From NCBI RefSeq assembly GCF_014651615.1, contig NZ_BMXF01000002.1:1171629-1235628 (forward strand): 64,000 nucleotides of DNA, in the 5' to 3' direction. The notes beneath the pieces are model-generated. The model saw only the letters and a list, made by a program, of their open reading frames with translations, searched no databases and was not told where the DNA came from. This DNA comes from Persicitalea jodogahamensis (GTDB taxonomy: Bacteria; Bacteroidota; Bacteroidia; Cytophagales; Spirosomataceae). A program made the translations under genes and the position numbers. Below, piece by piece: positions 44,110-53,677 of this stretch. The first letter of the stretch is position 1. Each line of letters opens with the position of its first letter.

Positions 44110-44386
44110 CCTAAATATTCTTAATACGAATACTGCTATATTTAATAAAAATATTTATTTAACATGGTAGTGTCATTTGTCTTTGTTTATTGTTATTATT
44201 GTATCCAACCAGCTCTATTTAGAGTATTTTAGCTAAAAGTCCCCTTAGCAATAATGTTATTTTTCGTTCCCGAGCCATACTGCCTAGGAATGGAAGCCAT
44301 ATCTGTTGTGTATTGATGTTTATCAGAAAATAAAGTGTGTGTATAGTGCGAACAGCCTGCCAGCATATGCCGGCAGGCTGTTTTTT
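44110..44386 (+). ncRNA. Candidate small RNA ending at an orphan terminator
   Basis: The terminator at 44352-44386 faces right and has no protein gene on the plus strand within 1.4 kb upstream. The AT-rich stretch before it (44110-44180) is promoter-like, and the moderately structured 44200-44350 could be the RNA body. The start is unknown and no known RNA family was recognised. Confidence 0.35.
44352..44386 (+). terminator. Orphan rho-independent terminator
   Basis: A 10-bp stem (44352-44361 with 44372-44381), extended by an inner GCAT/ATGC pairing after one mismatch, is followed by a T run. The A-run on the other side is absent, so it acts on the plus strand. Confidence 0.85.
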
Positions 44387-44515
44387 GTGAACCCATATGC
44401 CACTTCAGATAGCTTGGAGTACTGCTGCGTATAGACTATTCAGTTCTTCAAAGAAATAGTGGTGCTGAAAAAGCGCGAACACCCCGATTTTTCAGGTGCA
44501 CTACCGGAATAGCAC

Positions 44516-47500
44516 TTATGCCTTCTTCTCGGCACCTGCCTCATCCAGGTCCTTCCGTCCGTACGCCAATTTTCCGATACTCGAAAACAATACCGGAACT
44601 ATAAATATTGCCAGCAGTGTGGCGGCAACCATGCCGCCAAGTACCGTCCAGCCTATGGTTTGGCGGGCTGCCGCCCCGGCCCCGCTGGAAAAAGCCAGTG
44701 GCAACACGCCCAGGATAAAGGCCAGCGAGGTCATGATGATGGGACGAAGGCGCAATCGTACCGCTTCCATTGTGGCCTGCCTGATCGACTCGCCCTGATC
44801 GACGCGCTCCTTGGCAAATTCCACGATCAAAATGGCATTTTTGGCAGCCAGACCGATGAGAGTCAACAGGCCGATTTGGGCATAAATATTATTAGAAAGG
44901 CCCTTAAATAACGAGAGTGTGACAATAGCTCCGAATGCTCCAATCGGAACGGCCAACAGTACCGCAAAGGGGACTGACCAGCTTTCGTAAAGTGCGGCCA
45001 GGAATAGAAAAACAAAGAGGATCGAGAGCCCGAAAATGTAGAGCGTACTCGAGCCGGCGTTTATCTCTTCAAGACTCAATCCCGTAAATTCGTAGCCGTA
45101 GCCAACGGGCAGTACCTTGGCGGCCACCTCGCGCAACGCTTCCAGTGACTCGCCGCTGCTGTATCCGGGAGCCGGGTTGCCATTGAGTTCGGTTGACCGG
45201 AAAAGGTTGTAGTGAGAAATAAGCGGCGCACTTTCCACCATTTTGTGCGATACCAGTGCGCTGATGGGCACCATCTGTCCGCTCTGATTGCGAACATAAT
45301 ACTTTCCGAGGGCTTCGATATTCTTCCGGAAACTTGTATCAGCCTGGGCTACCACACGGAAGTTTCGGCCGTAGATGGTGAAGTCGTTGACGTACCGACT
45401 ACCCAGGTAGGTCTGAAGGGTACTATACACTTCGGATAACGAGACGCCCAATTGCTTTACCTTCGCGCGGTCCACTTCCAGTTGATAGCCAGGCGTGCGG
45501 GCTGTGAAAAACGAGAAGGCACCGCTGATTTCCGGTCGTTCATTGGCCGCGGCGGTCATGTTCTTGACGACCTGCTCAAACTGTTTGATGTCGTCGTTAC
45601 TTTCGCGCTGCTCGATCACGAAGCTGAAACCACCCGTCCGGCCCAAACCAGGAATGGCGGGCGGCGTAATGACGACGGTATTCGCTTCTTTCAGGCCTCC
45701 GATCTTCTTGCGGATAGTCGCGGCCAAACCTTCTATTTTCAGAGAATCCGCTTTTCGGTCGCCCCAGTCTTCCAACTGGCAGAAGATGGTGCCGCTGTTG
45801 GACTTGGAGGCAAAAGTCACCACATTGAGCCCGCCCAAAGCAGCGTAATGCTTGATGCCGGGTGTGTTGTCCAGAATTGTCATCAGGGTATCCAGGGTGG
45901 CAATACTTCGGCTTGTGGAAGCAGCTTCGGGTAGTTCGTAGGTCAGGAAGATCCGGCCGCCGTCTTCCAGCGGGATAAAGCCGCTGGGTTTGGTTTTGAA
46001 CAAAAAGCCTGTTGCTAGGTACAGACAAATCAGTCCGACGATCACGAGCGGTGCCTTGCGGATGGATTTCCGGACCCCTTCGGAGTAGCGGTCCGTTACA
46101 CGCCCAAACCAGGTATTGAATTTGTAAAAGAATTTATTCAGGCCCCGTGAGTCCTCGCTGAGGTGCATGGGCTTGAGAAGTAAAGCGCACAGGGCAGGGG
46201 TGAGCGTCAGGGCCACAAATGCCGAAATTGCTACCGAGATGGCAATGGTGATGGCAAATTGCTGATAAAGCCTTCCCACGATGCCCGGAATAAAACCTAC
46301 CGGAACAAAGACCGCCCCCAGAATCAGGGCAATGGCAATGACAGGACCCGAAATGTCCTTCATGGCTTTCATGGTTGCTTCCTTTGCAGAAATGCCCTCC
46401 TCGTCCATATAGTGTTGCACGGCTTCCACCACCACGATGGCGTCGTCCACCACGATGCCAATAGCCAGCACAAAGCCGAACATGGTCAGCGTATTGATGG
46501 TAAAGCCCAGCGGCACGAAGAAAATAAACGTTCCCACGATCGACACGGGAATCGCCAGTAGTGGAATGAGCGTCGCCCGCCAGCTTTGCAGGAATAAAAA
46601 TACCACCAGAATTACCAGCAAGAGCGCTTCGATGAGTGTCTCGACCACTTCTTCGATGGATACTTTCACCACCGATACCGCTTCGAAAGGTACCATGTAA
46701 TCGAGGTCGTTGGGGAATGACTTTTTCAATTCCGCCATCTTATCATAGACACCCTGGGCGGTTTCCAGACTGTTGCTGCCCGGAGCTTCGTACACCAGCA
46801 GGTAGCTGGCTCGTTTGCCATCGACGAAGGAATTACTGTTATAGCTGAATTTTCCCAACTCCACACGGGCCACGTCTTTGAGGTACACCAGCGAGCCGTC
46901 GCTGGGACGTGTCCTGATGATTACGTTGCCGAATTCTTCTGCCGATGACAAACGGCTGTTGGTGAAAACTGTGTACTCAAAAGTCTGGTCGTCATTTTGC
47001 GGCGGAGCCCCAACCGAACCTACGGCAACCTGCAGATTTTGTTCCTGCAATGCCGAAATGACTTCGGAGGAAGCAATACCCAGCTGCGCCATTTTATCGG
47101 GTTGGAGCCATACCCGCATACTGAAATCGTCGGCCCGGCTGAAAATGTCGCCTACACCCTTAACCCGCAGCAAGGCTTCCTTGACATAAATATTCGCGTA
47201 GTTGTTGATGAAGTTGACACCGTGGGTTTCTTCAGGTGAATACATCGCCACCAGCATCAGAATACTCGGATTGCGCTTGCGGACGATCAGGCCCAGGCGT
47301 GTCACCTCGCTGGGCAACTGCGGGGCTGCCACGCTGACGCGGTTCTGAAGGTCGAGGGCGGCAATATTTACATCTGTCCCTACCTCAAATACCGCGCTGA
47401 TGGTCGTACGCCCGTCGTTGGTGCTATTGCTCGAGAGATAACTCATGCCAGGTGTTCCGTTTACCTGGGTCTCGATGGGGGTCGTCACCGTTTGTTCCAC

Positions 47501-47671
47501 AGTGGAGGCGTCGGCTCCCGTGTACGTGCCCGTAATCTGCACCGTCGGCGGCGTAATGTCAGGATATTGGCTGACTGGCAGGCTCATAATCGCCAGTGTG
47601 CCCACCAACAGAATCACCAGCGAAATAACGATGGCGAGAATAGGACGATTTATAAATCGGTTTGCAAACAT
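44516..47671 (-). CDS. RND efflux transporter permease (HAE1/AcrB type)
   Basis: This 1051-residue inner-membrane pump belongs to the hydrophobe/amphiphile efflux RND family and uses the proton gradient to export drugs or toxic compounds through a tripartite complex. The start FANRFINRPILAIVISLVILLVG and the periplasmic porter segments are typical, and the fourth membrane helix holds GIVVDDAIVVVEAV with the proton-relay aspartates. The length matches AcrB (1049). It is the third gene of the minus-strand operon TolC-like, AcrA-like, AcrB-like, 140 bases after the AcrA-like gene. Confidence 0.95.
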   Translation of the reverse strand: MFANRFINRPILAIVISLVILLVGTLAIMSLPVSQYPDITPPTVQITGTYTGADASTVEQTVTTPIETQVNGTPGMSYLSSNSTNDGRTTISAVFEVGTDVNIAALDLQNRVSVAAPQLPSEVTRLGLIVRKRNPSILMLVAMYSPEETHGVNFINNYANIYVKEALLRVKGVGDIFSRADDFSMRVWLQPDKMAQLGIASSEVISALQEQNLQVAVGSVGAPPQNDDQTFEYTVFTNSRLSSAEEFGNVIIRTRPSDGSLVYLKDVARVELGKFSYNSNSFVDGKRASYLLVYEAPGSNSLETAQGVYDKMAELKKSFPNDLDYMVPFEAVSVVKVSIEEVVETLIEALLLVILVVFLFLQSWRATLIPLLAIPVSIVGTFIFFVPLGFTINTLTMFGFVLAIGIVVDDAIVVVEAVQHYMDEEGISAKEATMKAMKDISGPVIAIALILGAVFVPVGFIPGIVGRLYQQFAITIAISVAISAFVALTLTPALCALLLKPMHLSEDSRGLNKFFYKFNTWFGRVTDRYSEGVRKSIRKAPLVIVGLICLYLATGFLFKTKPSGFIPLEDGGRIFLTYELPEAASTSRSIATLDTLMTILDNTPGIKHYAALGGLNVVTFASKSNSGTIFCQLEDWGDRKADSLKIEGLAATIRKKIGGLKEANTVVITPPAIPGLGRTGGFSFVIEQRESNDDIKQFEQVVKNMTAAANERPEISGAFSFFTARTPGYQLEVDRAKVKQLGVSLSEVYSTLQTYLGSRYVNDFTIYGRNFRVVAQADTSFRKNIEALGKYYVRNQSGQMVPISALVSHKMVESAPLISHYNLFRSTELNGNPAPGYSSGESLEALREVAAKVLPVGYGYEFTGLSLEEINAGSSTLYIFGLSILFVFLFLAALYESWSVPFAVLLAVPIGAFGAIVTLSLFKGLSNNIYAQIGLLTLIGLAAKNAILIVEFAKERVDQGESIRQATMEAVRLRLRPIIMTSLAFILGVLPLAFSSGAGAAARQTIGWTVLGGMVAATLLAIFIVPVLFSSIGKLAYGRKDLDEAGAEKKA

Positions 47672-47811
47672 TTATTTTAAGGTTAAAAAGTCAAACGGTT
47701 AAGCGGGGCGCCCCGCGGCGGTCAACGGCTCTCTGAATAGTATGGCTCATAGTTGAAAAGAAAGCTTAGTATAACTTTAACCTTTTAACCATTATCCATT
47801 TAACCCATCCC

Positions 47812-48912
47812 TCAACGCTTCACTTTCGCACCATTTTTAAGTTTCTGTATTCCTTCTGTCACGATTTCGGCGCCTTCATCCAGGCCTTCACGGATCACAA
47901 TCTGGTCGCGGATAGTAGTGCCGGTCTGGACTTTTTGCTGAATAGCGCTGTCGCCCTGAACGACGTACACAAAGTACTCGCCCATTTGCTCTACCAGTGC
48001 TTTTTTCGGAATAAGCAGCGAGCTGCCACTTTCGCTGGCTTTTACGCGGATGTTGACCGTCATGCCCGCTTTGAGCATACCATTGGGGTTGGGAAAAATC
48101 AGGCGGGTTTTGATGGTCCCGGTCTGGGCGTCTACGGCGCGGTCGAGAAGCTCGATTTTACCGGTATGCGGATACCTGCTTCCATCGGGCATGGTGAGTT
48201 GAAAGGTCGAGTCAAGGGGATTTTTGGTTTGGGCTAAAAGCTTGGTAAAACGCACAATTTCCTTCTGGTCCACCCCAAAATCAACCGCCATTGGATCGTC
48301 GGTTGATAAGGTGTTCAGCAGGGTTTGGTTCGAGGTGACCAAAGCGCCCAACTGCACCTGAGAAATCCCGATCGTGCCCGAAATCGGGGCGGAGACGGTG
48401 GTGTACTTCAAGCCCGAGCGAGACTGCTGCACCGTGGCCCGGGCGGCCTGCACCTGCAGCTTGGCGGTTTCGAGGCGGGCAAGGGAATTGTCCAGCACCT
48501 GCTTGGCAATGGCTTCGTTTTTGTCCAGCTCCATGTACCGCTCGGCGTCTTTCTGGGCCAGTCTTTCGTTGGATTCTGCCACGCGCAGATTAGCCGTGGC
48601 CTGGTCCACCGAGGCCTGCACCTGTTGCTGGTCGATCTGGTAAAGCTTCTGTCCCTTGCGCACGTGCTGGCCGTCTTCAAAGTACATGCCCGTCACATAG
48701 CCGCTGGCCATGGCCCGCACTTCTACCACTTTCAAAGCCTGCGCCGTGGCCGGGTACTCGTCATAAGCCACCGCCTCGCCTCGTTCAACCCTGGTCGTGG
48801 CTACAGGTACTTCGGCGGGCGGCGTTGGTTTTTCTTCCTTGCCTCCGCACGCTCCCAGCGCGGCGAAACCGGCCAGGAGCCCTAGTCGAAAGAGAATTGA
48901 TTTTTTATTCAT
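47812..48912 (-). CDS. RND efflux periplasmic adaptor lipoprotein (AcrA type)
   Basis: This 366-residue membrane fusion protein starts with a lipoprotein signal (LGAC lipobox; MNKKSILFRLGLLAGFAALGAC), followed by the lipoyl half (ASGYVTGMYFEDGQHVRKGQ), a coiled-coil hairpin (residues about 90-160), the second lipoyl half (TVSAPISGTIG) and beta-barrel domain (GTIKTRLIFPNPNGMLKAGM). It links the pump to the outer membrane channel. The ATG at 48912 is chosen over the longer frame because the lipoprotein signal starts there. Confidence 0.93.
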   Translation of the reverse strand: MNKKSILFRLGLLAGFAALGACGGKEEKPTPPAEVPVATTRVERGEAVAYDEYPATAQALKVVEVRAMASGYVTGMYFEDGQHVRKGQKLYQIDQQQVQASVDQATANLRVAESNERLAQKDAERYMELDKNEAIAKQVLDNSLARLETAKLQVQAARATVQQSRSGLKYTTVSAPISGTIGISQVQLGALVTSNQTLLNTLSTDDPMAVDFGVDQKEIVRFTKLLAQTKNPLDSTFQLTMPDGSRYPHTGKIELLDRAVDAQTGTIKTRLIFPNPNGMLKAGMTVNIRVKASESGSSLLIPKKALVEQMGEYFVYVVQGDSAIQQKVQTGTTIRDQIVIREGLDEGAEIVTEGIQKLKNGAKVKR

Positions 48913-49000
48913 GAAAGAAGGATTGTGTACGTCTTTATTCAAAGGGTCAGGCAAGTGGCAATGGTCTTTTAGATAAACCGGACTTAGGTAGATACGCTTG

Positions 49001-50350
49001 TCAGTTGTCAATTTGTCCCAAAGCCCGCTCTACGTCGATCTTGCTGCTGATGGCCTGGTACTGGGCATTGATGAAGTTAAACTCTGCTGTCCTGAGATCC
49101 GTCTGCGAAATCAATACGTCAAGGTACGTTTTCACGCCAGACTTGTACTGGAGCTGTATGACGTCATAAACCTCACGGGCGAGTTCTACATTTTCTTTCA
49201 GGGTTTGATAGTTGATCCAGTCGCTCTTGTACTGAGCAAGTGTTCTCTGAAATTCAGTATCGATGTCATTTTGCAAGCCCGTCACGTCCCAGTCGGATCG
49301 TTCGAATTGAAGTTCGGCGATGCGGATGTTCTGCCGCCGCTTGCCGCCCTGGTAGATGGGGTAGCCAACTGTCAGCCCGAAAAGCGAGTTTGGGAACGAC
49401 CGGCTGTATAGCTGGGCGAACTGCTGGTTCTGGTAGTTGAGATTGTAATTCAGGAAAAAGGAAACCGTCGGAAACAGACTCCACCGGGCGTAGTCAATTT
49501 CCGAACGCAGCAGGTTGCGGCGGGTTTGAAGCCGCTGAAATTCGATACGGTTCTGGTAACTGACGACCTGGTTGGTATCCAGTTCAGCGTCCACTTCGAG
49601 ACGTGTGCTGTCGTAAGTGATTACCAGTGGTTTCTCCACCGGATACCCCATCTGATTTTTCAAAACAGCCTCCCGCACCACTGCCTGCTGACGGGCTTGC
49701 TGGAGCTGAGCGGTAGCGTTGTTGAGGGCAATCGTAGCACGCTTATAGTCTGTCTTATCCACGATCCCGCTCCTGAACTGGTTGGTGGCATCTTTCAGGT
49801 TACGCGTCAGGCGCTCGATTTGCAATTGAAGGATCGACTGCTGTTGCCGCGTGAGCAGTAAATCATAAAATGCCTTGCTGACCTCCACCGTCACGTTTAT
49901 TTTTTGGTTGGTGGTGTTCTGTGCTGCCTGGTAAAGTACATCGCGGGACGTGCGATTGGCCAACAGCACGTCCCGGTTAAATATCGTTTGGTTCAGCGCC
50001 AGCGCAGCAGTGGACGAATTCGCTACTCCCGTGCGAATTTCGCGCCTCGGCCCGGTCGGGTCGTTAAGGTCGGGAAATAGTACCACGGGAAGCTGCAGAT
50101 AATGCTGGATGTTGTAAGTCAGACCAATCTGGGGGTACCAGTCGGCCAGTCGGCTCTTAATGGTGCGATCCACAATCTGCTCATCGAGCTGTGCTTGCCG
50201 GATATCGACCTGGTGCGCCAGCGCGTATTGAATACACTCTTCCAGCGTCGCGGAAGAATCCAATGAGTCAACAAAATTTCTTTGGGCTTGAGCAGGGCGG
50301 AATAGTATTCCAAACAGAAAAAGACCAGCGATGAATACGCGTACACACAT
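49001..50350 (-). CDS. TolC-family outer membrane efflux protein
   Basis: This 449-residue protein has a signal peptide (MCVRVFIAGLFLFGILFRPAQAQ) and two homologous TolC repeats rich in alpha-helix (LEECIQYALAHQVDIRQAQLD; later NVELAREVYDVIQLQYKSGVKTYLDVLISQTDLRTAE). It should form the outer-membrane channel of the tripartite pump encoded downstream. Unusually, the channel gene is the first gene of the operon. Confidence 0.92.
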   Translation of the reverse strand: MCVRVFIAGLFLFGILFRPAQAQRNFVDSLDSSATLEECIQYALAHQVDIRQAQLDEQIVDRTIKSRLADWYPQIGLTYNIQHYLQLPVVLFPDLNDPTGPRREIRTGVANSSTAALALNQTIFNRDVLLANRTSRDVLYQAAQNTTNQKINVTVEVSKAFYDLLLTRQQQSILQLQIERLTRNLKDATNQFRSGIVDKTDYKRATIALNNATAQLQQARQQAVVREAVLKNQMGYPVEKPLVITYDSTRLEVDAELDTNQVVSYQNRIEFQRLQTRRNLLRSEIDYARWSLFPTVSFFLNYNLNYQNQQFAQLYSRSFPNSLFGLTVGYPIYQGGKRRQNIRIAELQFERSDWDVTGLQNDIDTEFQRTLAQYKSDWINYQTLKENVELAREVYDVIQLQYKSGVKTYLDVLISQTDLRTAEFNFINAQYQAISSKIDVERALGQIDN

Positions 50351-50419
50351 AGAGGGAAATGGAGCAGAGAGCGCTGTTTTGTATCTTATTTATGGATTAT
50401 AATATACTAATAAGTAGTC

Positions 50420-50463
50420 GATTATAATCTCAAATGATTATAGCTATCGATGTATTGATAGCT
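50420..50463. promoter_or_regulatory. Palindromic sites upstream of the efflux operon
   Basis: The palindrome GATTATAATC (50420-50429) and the inverted repeat AGCTATC/GATAGCT (50442-50448 and 50457-50463) lie 70-115 bases upstream of the minus-strand TolC-type gene. They are candidate operators for a repressor of the pump; no regulator gene is adjacent. Confidence 0.45.
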
Positions 50464-50583
50464 GTTGAAACACCTAAATTAGACAATAGTTTCCCGGCAA
50501 CTCCAAAAAAATAATAGCCATCGTTGGCGGCTCTACTTTACTTTTATTTAATATTGTTAAAATGCAATCAACAAAAAGAGCTT

Positions 50584-50772
50584 ATGGACTTTACAAACTT
50601 TGCGATCGTTTATCTACTGTTGGTCGTACATATCGGCAGGTATTTCTGGCTGAAGAAGGCGGCCTGCAAGGAAAGTCGTTATAAAAACGTTTACAGGTAC
50701 CTGTCAGAGTCATATCTGCAGGTAAGTTTATTGATAACAATTACAGTCGAATTATTGGGAATGGTATTTTAG
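50584..50772 (+). CDS. Small hypothetical membrane protein
   Basis: This 62-residue protein has two hydrophobic segments (FAIVYLLLVVHIGRYFWL and LQVSLLITITVELLGMVF) separated by a basic loop (KKAACKESRYKNVYRY). The ATG at 50584 is preferred over an upstream start at 50524. It lies divergent to the efflux operon and 36 bases before the SGNH-type gene. No family is recognised and expression is not proven. Confidence 0.5.
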   Translation: MDFTNFAIVYLLLVVHIGRYFWLKKAACKESRYKNVYRYLSESYLQVSLLITITVELLGMVF

Positions 50773-50808
50773 TACGGATGCCCACACCTGCTCACTTAAT
50801 CAGTTTCT

Positions 50809-52818
50809 ATGCATAAAATTTTTGCGATACTATTCTTACTGGTAGTTAATACGAGAAGCATTTATGCCGGAATCAATATTTCCTTTCCCACAAAAAACAC
50901 AGTTATCCAGCGTAGCCAGAATGACCGTGGCACGCTGAAGATCGGCGGCACACTCACATTACCTTACGATAAGCTGGAAGCAAGGCTTGTCGCCCTGGCT
51001 GACAACGGACAGAATACCGGAACCTGGATTTCCATGAGCGTTCCCGATCGGCAGGGTGTATTCTTTGGTTCGATCGATGCCAAAGGCGGCTGGTATAAAC
51101 TGGAAATCAGAGGGTTTTTGGGAGGGGTGGCCACTGACTCCGTCTCGGTACAGCCTTTGGGGATCGGGGAGGTTTTCCTGATTGCCGGGCACTCCAATGC
51201 GATGGGACTACCCAACCTGGGTGCCAAAGACGCAGTTGACAAGGTTGTGTCCTTCGATGCGCTCAACAAATCCCTTAGCATCGAAAACATTACGATTGCG
51301 CCCGATGCGCCTATGCCCGCACCGACATTTGAGCAATTGAAGGCATCGAATCGCATTTTTCCTTCGGGTGAGTCGGCCTGGTATTGGGGTGAGCTAGGAT
51401 CTATGCTGGTAGCCCGACTTGGCGTTCCGGTATTGTTTATGAATGCAGGCTGGGCGGCCGCCAATTCAATCAACTGGCGGGAAACTGCCAATGGGCAGAA
51501 TACGCAGAATATCTACGTGGGCAGAGACTGGCCCAACCGTCAGCCCTACAGTAATTTCATCAACACGCTGCGCTACTACCATTCCTGGCTGGGCCTGAGG
51601 TCGGTTTTGTGGTTTCACGGGGAAAATGACGCTGTGCATCTGAAAATTTCGAAGGAGAATTATTATCAGAATATGCGAAGGCTGATCGAGAAAACGAATC
51701 AGGATTTTGGACGGGCGATTGGCTGGGCTGTCTCGCTTTGCAGCGTCAGCTATAATGCATCTGAACCTTACCTGCCAGTGATTGAAGCCCAAACTCAATT
51801 GGCCGAGACGCCCGGCCTGCGGGTGTGGCGGGGCCCTTACGCCGACACTATCCAGGTACCTCGTCCGGCGCACGGCCATTTCGAAAACGTCCGGGGCGGT
51901 ACGCAGGGCCTCACCCAAATGGCCCAGGCCTGGAACCGGAGCCTCACGGATGCCTACTTCAACCAGACACCTCCCTACACATCCAGCGGTTTTCTGCTTA
52001 CGGGGGTAGTTCCGGGAGCAGCTTCACCCGGTCAGTCATTTCTGGTTTCCTTTTCCGCGCAGGGCGTGAATACTTTTCAGACCGAGGTTCAACTGCTAAG
52101 TCCGCAGGGGGATTTTCTGGCCGTAATCGGCACAGGTTTCCAAAGCCCCCTGCGGGCGACGCTACCCGCCGCGCTGCCTGAGGGTAGTTATCGCTTGCGT
52201 GTGGTGGCGCAAAGTCCGATGCTGCCCGGCAATGTTTCAGAATTGTTTCAGGTGGCAAATGGATTGCCCGCGCCCCAACTGGTCAGGTCGGTGGAAACGC
52301 AAGTCAACGGCAACCGGCTGGAAATCCACGCGCTTTTTGCCGCCCATCCCGATTTGGTGCAGATTACCGTCGAGCGCAGCGAGGATCGGGAAGTTTTCCA
52401 GGCAGTGGGGGACATTCCGCTGGTATTCGACAAGAACTCCTCGCGGCTGTACACGTTTGCTGATCTCGAGCCCCTGTCCCAAACTGCCTACTACCGCCTT
52501 CGGCTGCGCGAGCAATCTGGCCGGGTACAATACTCCCCTTCGATTGCGGTGTTTCAGGGCGACAACCCTCCGCCGTTCACTGCCTTCCCCAATCCTGCCT
52601 CAGCTGGCGAGCCTGTTTATTTACGTGCCGATCTCCCGCAGAATTTTGAATTCAGTTTCACCGACGCGCAGGGCAAAAAAATTCCCGCTGACCTTTCGGA
52701 CAGCGGGATAATTGGGTTGCCGGTGCTGCGAGTTTCTCCCGCAATCTTACCGGGTATGTACTTTTTACAAATCAAGACGGATCAGGCTACGCAAGTGCAA
52801 CGCATCATGATTCGCTGA
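50809..52818 (+). CDS. Secreted SGNH-type esterase-like protein with T9SS signal
   Basis: This 669-residue protein has a signal peptide (MHKIFAILFLLVVNTRSIYA), an SGNH/sialate O-acetylesterase-like domain (block I reads GHSNAMG instead of GQSNM; the later block HGEND replaces QGESN), then beta-rich Ig-like regions and a T9SS sorting domain (AFPNPASAGEPVYL, FTDAQGKKIP, GMYFLQIKT). The catalytic serine is kept but the neighbouring blocks vary, so activity needs testing. Likely secreted and acting on acetylated glycans. It converges with the RskA-like gene (seven bases between). Confidence 0.82.
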   Translation: MHKIFAILFLLVVNTRSIYAGINISFPTKNTVIQRSQNDRGTLKIGGTLTLPYDKLEARLVALADNGQNTGTWISMSVPDRQGVFFGSIDAKGGWYKLEIRGFLGGVATDSVSVQPLGIGEVFLIAGHSNAMGLPNLGAKDAVDKVVSFDALNKSLSIENITIAPDAPMPAPTFEQLKASNRIFPSGESAWYWGELGSMLVARLGVPVLFMNAGWAAANSINWRETANGQNTQNIYVGRDWPNRQPYSNFINTLRYYHSWLGLRSVLWFHGENDAVHLKISKENYYQNMRRLIEKTNQDFGRAIGWAVSLCSVSYNASEPYLPVIEAQTQLAETPGLRVWRGPYADTIQVPRPAHGHFENVRGGTQGLTQMAQAWNRSLTDAYFNQTPPYTSSGFLLTGVVPGAASPGQSFLVSFSAQGVNTFQTEVQLLSPQGDFLAVIGTGFQSPLRATLPAALPEGSYRLRVVAQSPMLPGNVSELFQVANGLPAPQLVRSVETQVNGNRLEIHALFAAHPDLVQITVERSEDREVFQAVGDIPLVFDKNSSRLYTFADLEPLSQTAYYRLRLREQSGRVQYSPSIAVFQGDNPPPFTAFPNPASAGEPVYLRADLPQNFEFSFTDAQGKKIPADLSDSGIIGLPVLRVSPAILPGMYFLQIKTDQATQVQRIMIR

Positions 52819-52825
52819 GCATGCC

Positions 52826-53677
52826 TTACACTTGACCCATAACTACCATTTCTTCCATGGTGGGGCTGGGCTTGCCTCCATCGTCTTCCAGCGTGATGGC
52901 AAAGGCCACTGCATTGGGCGAGCTGTTTTTCATTCTTAACAACTTGCCCTGGAAGTCGTCGTCGAGCATGCCCATATCCACGGGCTTGCCGTCTACAATC
53001 GTCCACAGTTGATACTGCTTTCCGGTCGGTGGGGCGGGTAGATTCCGTACGTCCAGCAGCACCTCGTTGGTTTTCTGATTCCATAGGGCTACCACCTCGC
53101 TGTTGGGTGCTTTTTCCAAACCCGGCATCTGCACGATCTTGACGTCCGGATTACGGTAGTTGGCGGCCAGTGCTTCGTTGTATTCAGCTCTTTGCTGCAA
53201 AGTGTTCGTCTGCTCGTTCAAGTTTTCCACTTGTGAAGCAAGTTGTTCGTTTTCGTCGCGTGCTGCCCCGTATTGGTAGGCTGCCCAGGCTCCGAAAATC
53301 GCCAGCAGTACGGAGGCGGCCACCGCCAGCCTTCCCCACAGGGGATGGACGGTTGCTGTTTGGGGCTCAACGGAGCGTACTTCGTCATCAGCAGCCACAT
53401 CGGGCGAAGTTTCGGTTGTACCGCCGTCATCTTCCGTAGCCATGGCTACCGGACCAAATTTCATTTGGGCGAAAATAGTATCTTTCACCCGGCTGGGTAC
53501 TGGTACTCCGTGTTGCAGAGCGTATTGTTCGAGTGCTTTTTCAATCAACTCGAGTTCGGCCTTCAACTCGGGATATACCTGAGTGAGGCATTCGACTTCC
53601 TGTTTTTCCTGCGGAGAGACTATACCCAGCGCGTACTCTTCCAGGATTCCTGAATCTATGTAGGCTGAGATGTTCAT
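52826..53677 (-). CDS. RskA-like anti-sigma factor
   Basis: This 283-residue membrane protein is an anti-sigma factor of the RskA type. The N-terminal zinc-less anti-sigma part starts SGILEEYALGIVSPQEKQEVE; a single membrane helix (LWGRLAVAASVLLAIFGAWAAYQYG, around residues 115-140) is followed by a coiled coil and the periplasmic RskA domain (YQLWTIVDGKPVDMGML). It should hold the adjacent ECF sigma factor inactive. Its start codon overlaps the sigma gene stop by four bases (53674-53677), so the two are translationally coupled. Confidence 0.9.
   Translation of the reverse strand: MNISAYIDSGILEEYALGIVSPQEKQEVECLTQVYPELKAELELIEKALEQYALQHGVPVPSRVKDTIFAQMKFGPVAMATEDDGGTTETSPDVAADDEVRSVEPQTATVHPLWGRLAVAASVLLAIFGAWAAYQYGAARDENEQLASQVENLNEQTNTLQQRAEYNEALAANYRNPDVKIVQMPGLEKAPNSEVVALWNQKTNEVLLDVRNLPAPPTGKQYQLWTIVDGKPVDMGMLDDDFQGKLLRMKNSSPNAVAFAITLEDDGGKPSPTMEEMVVMGQV

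Larger units (their letters stand above)
43599..44515. other. Gene-poor region between DUF72 and the efflux operon
   Basis: About 900 bases contain no convincing gene. A minus-strand frame of 131 codons (43705-44100) is open but has no recognisable domain and uneven composition. The 44100-44350 part is AT-rich and ends in a strong plus-strand terminator with no gene before it, suggesting a small RNA. Near the efflux gene stop, TGAAAAA/TTTTTCA repeats with outer TAGTG/CACTA (about 44457-44511) may end the minus-strand efflux transcript. Confidence 0.5.

Noticed and set aside
48325-48885. Open frame of 186 codons opposite the efflux adaptor
   Set aside because: It is a shadow of the adaptor coiled-coil region.
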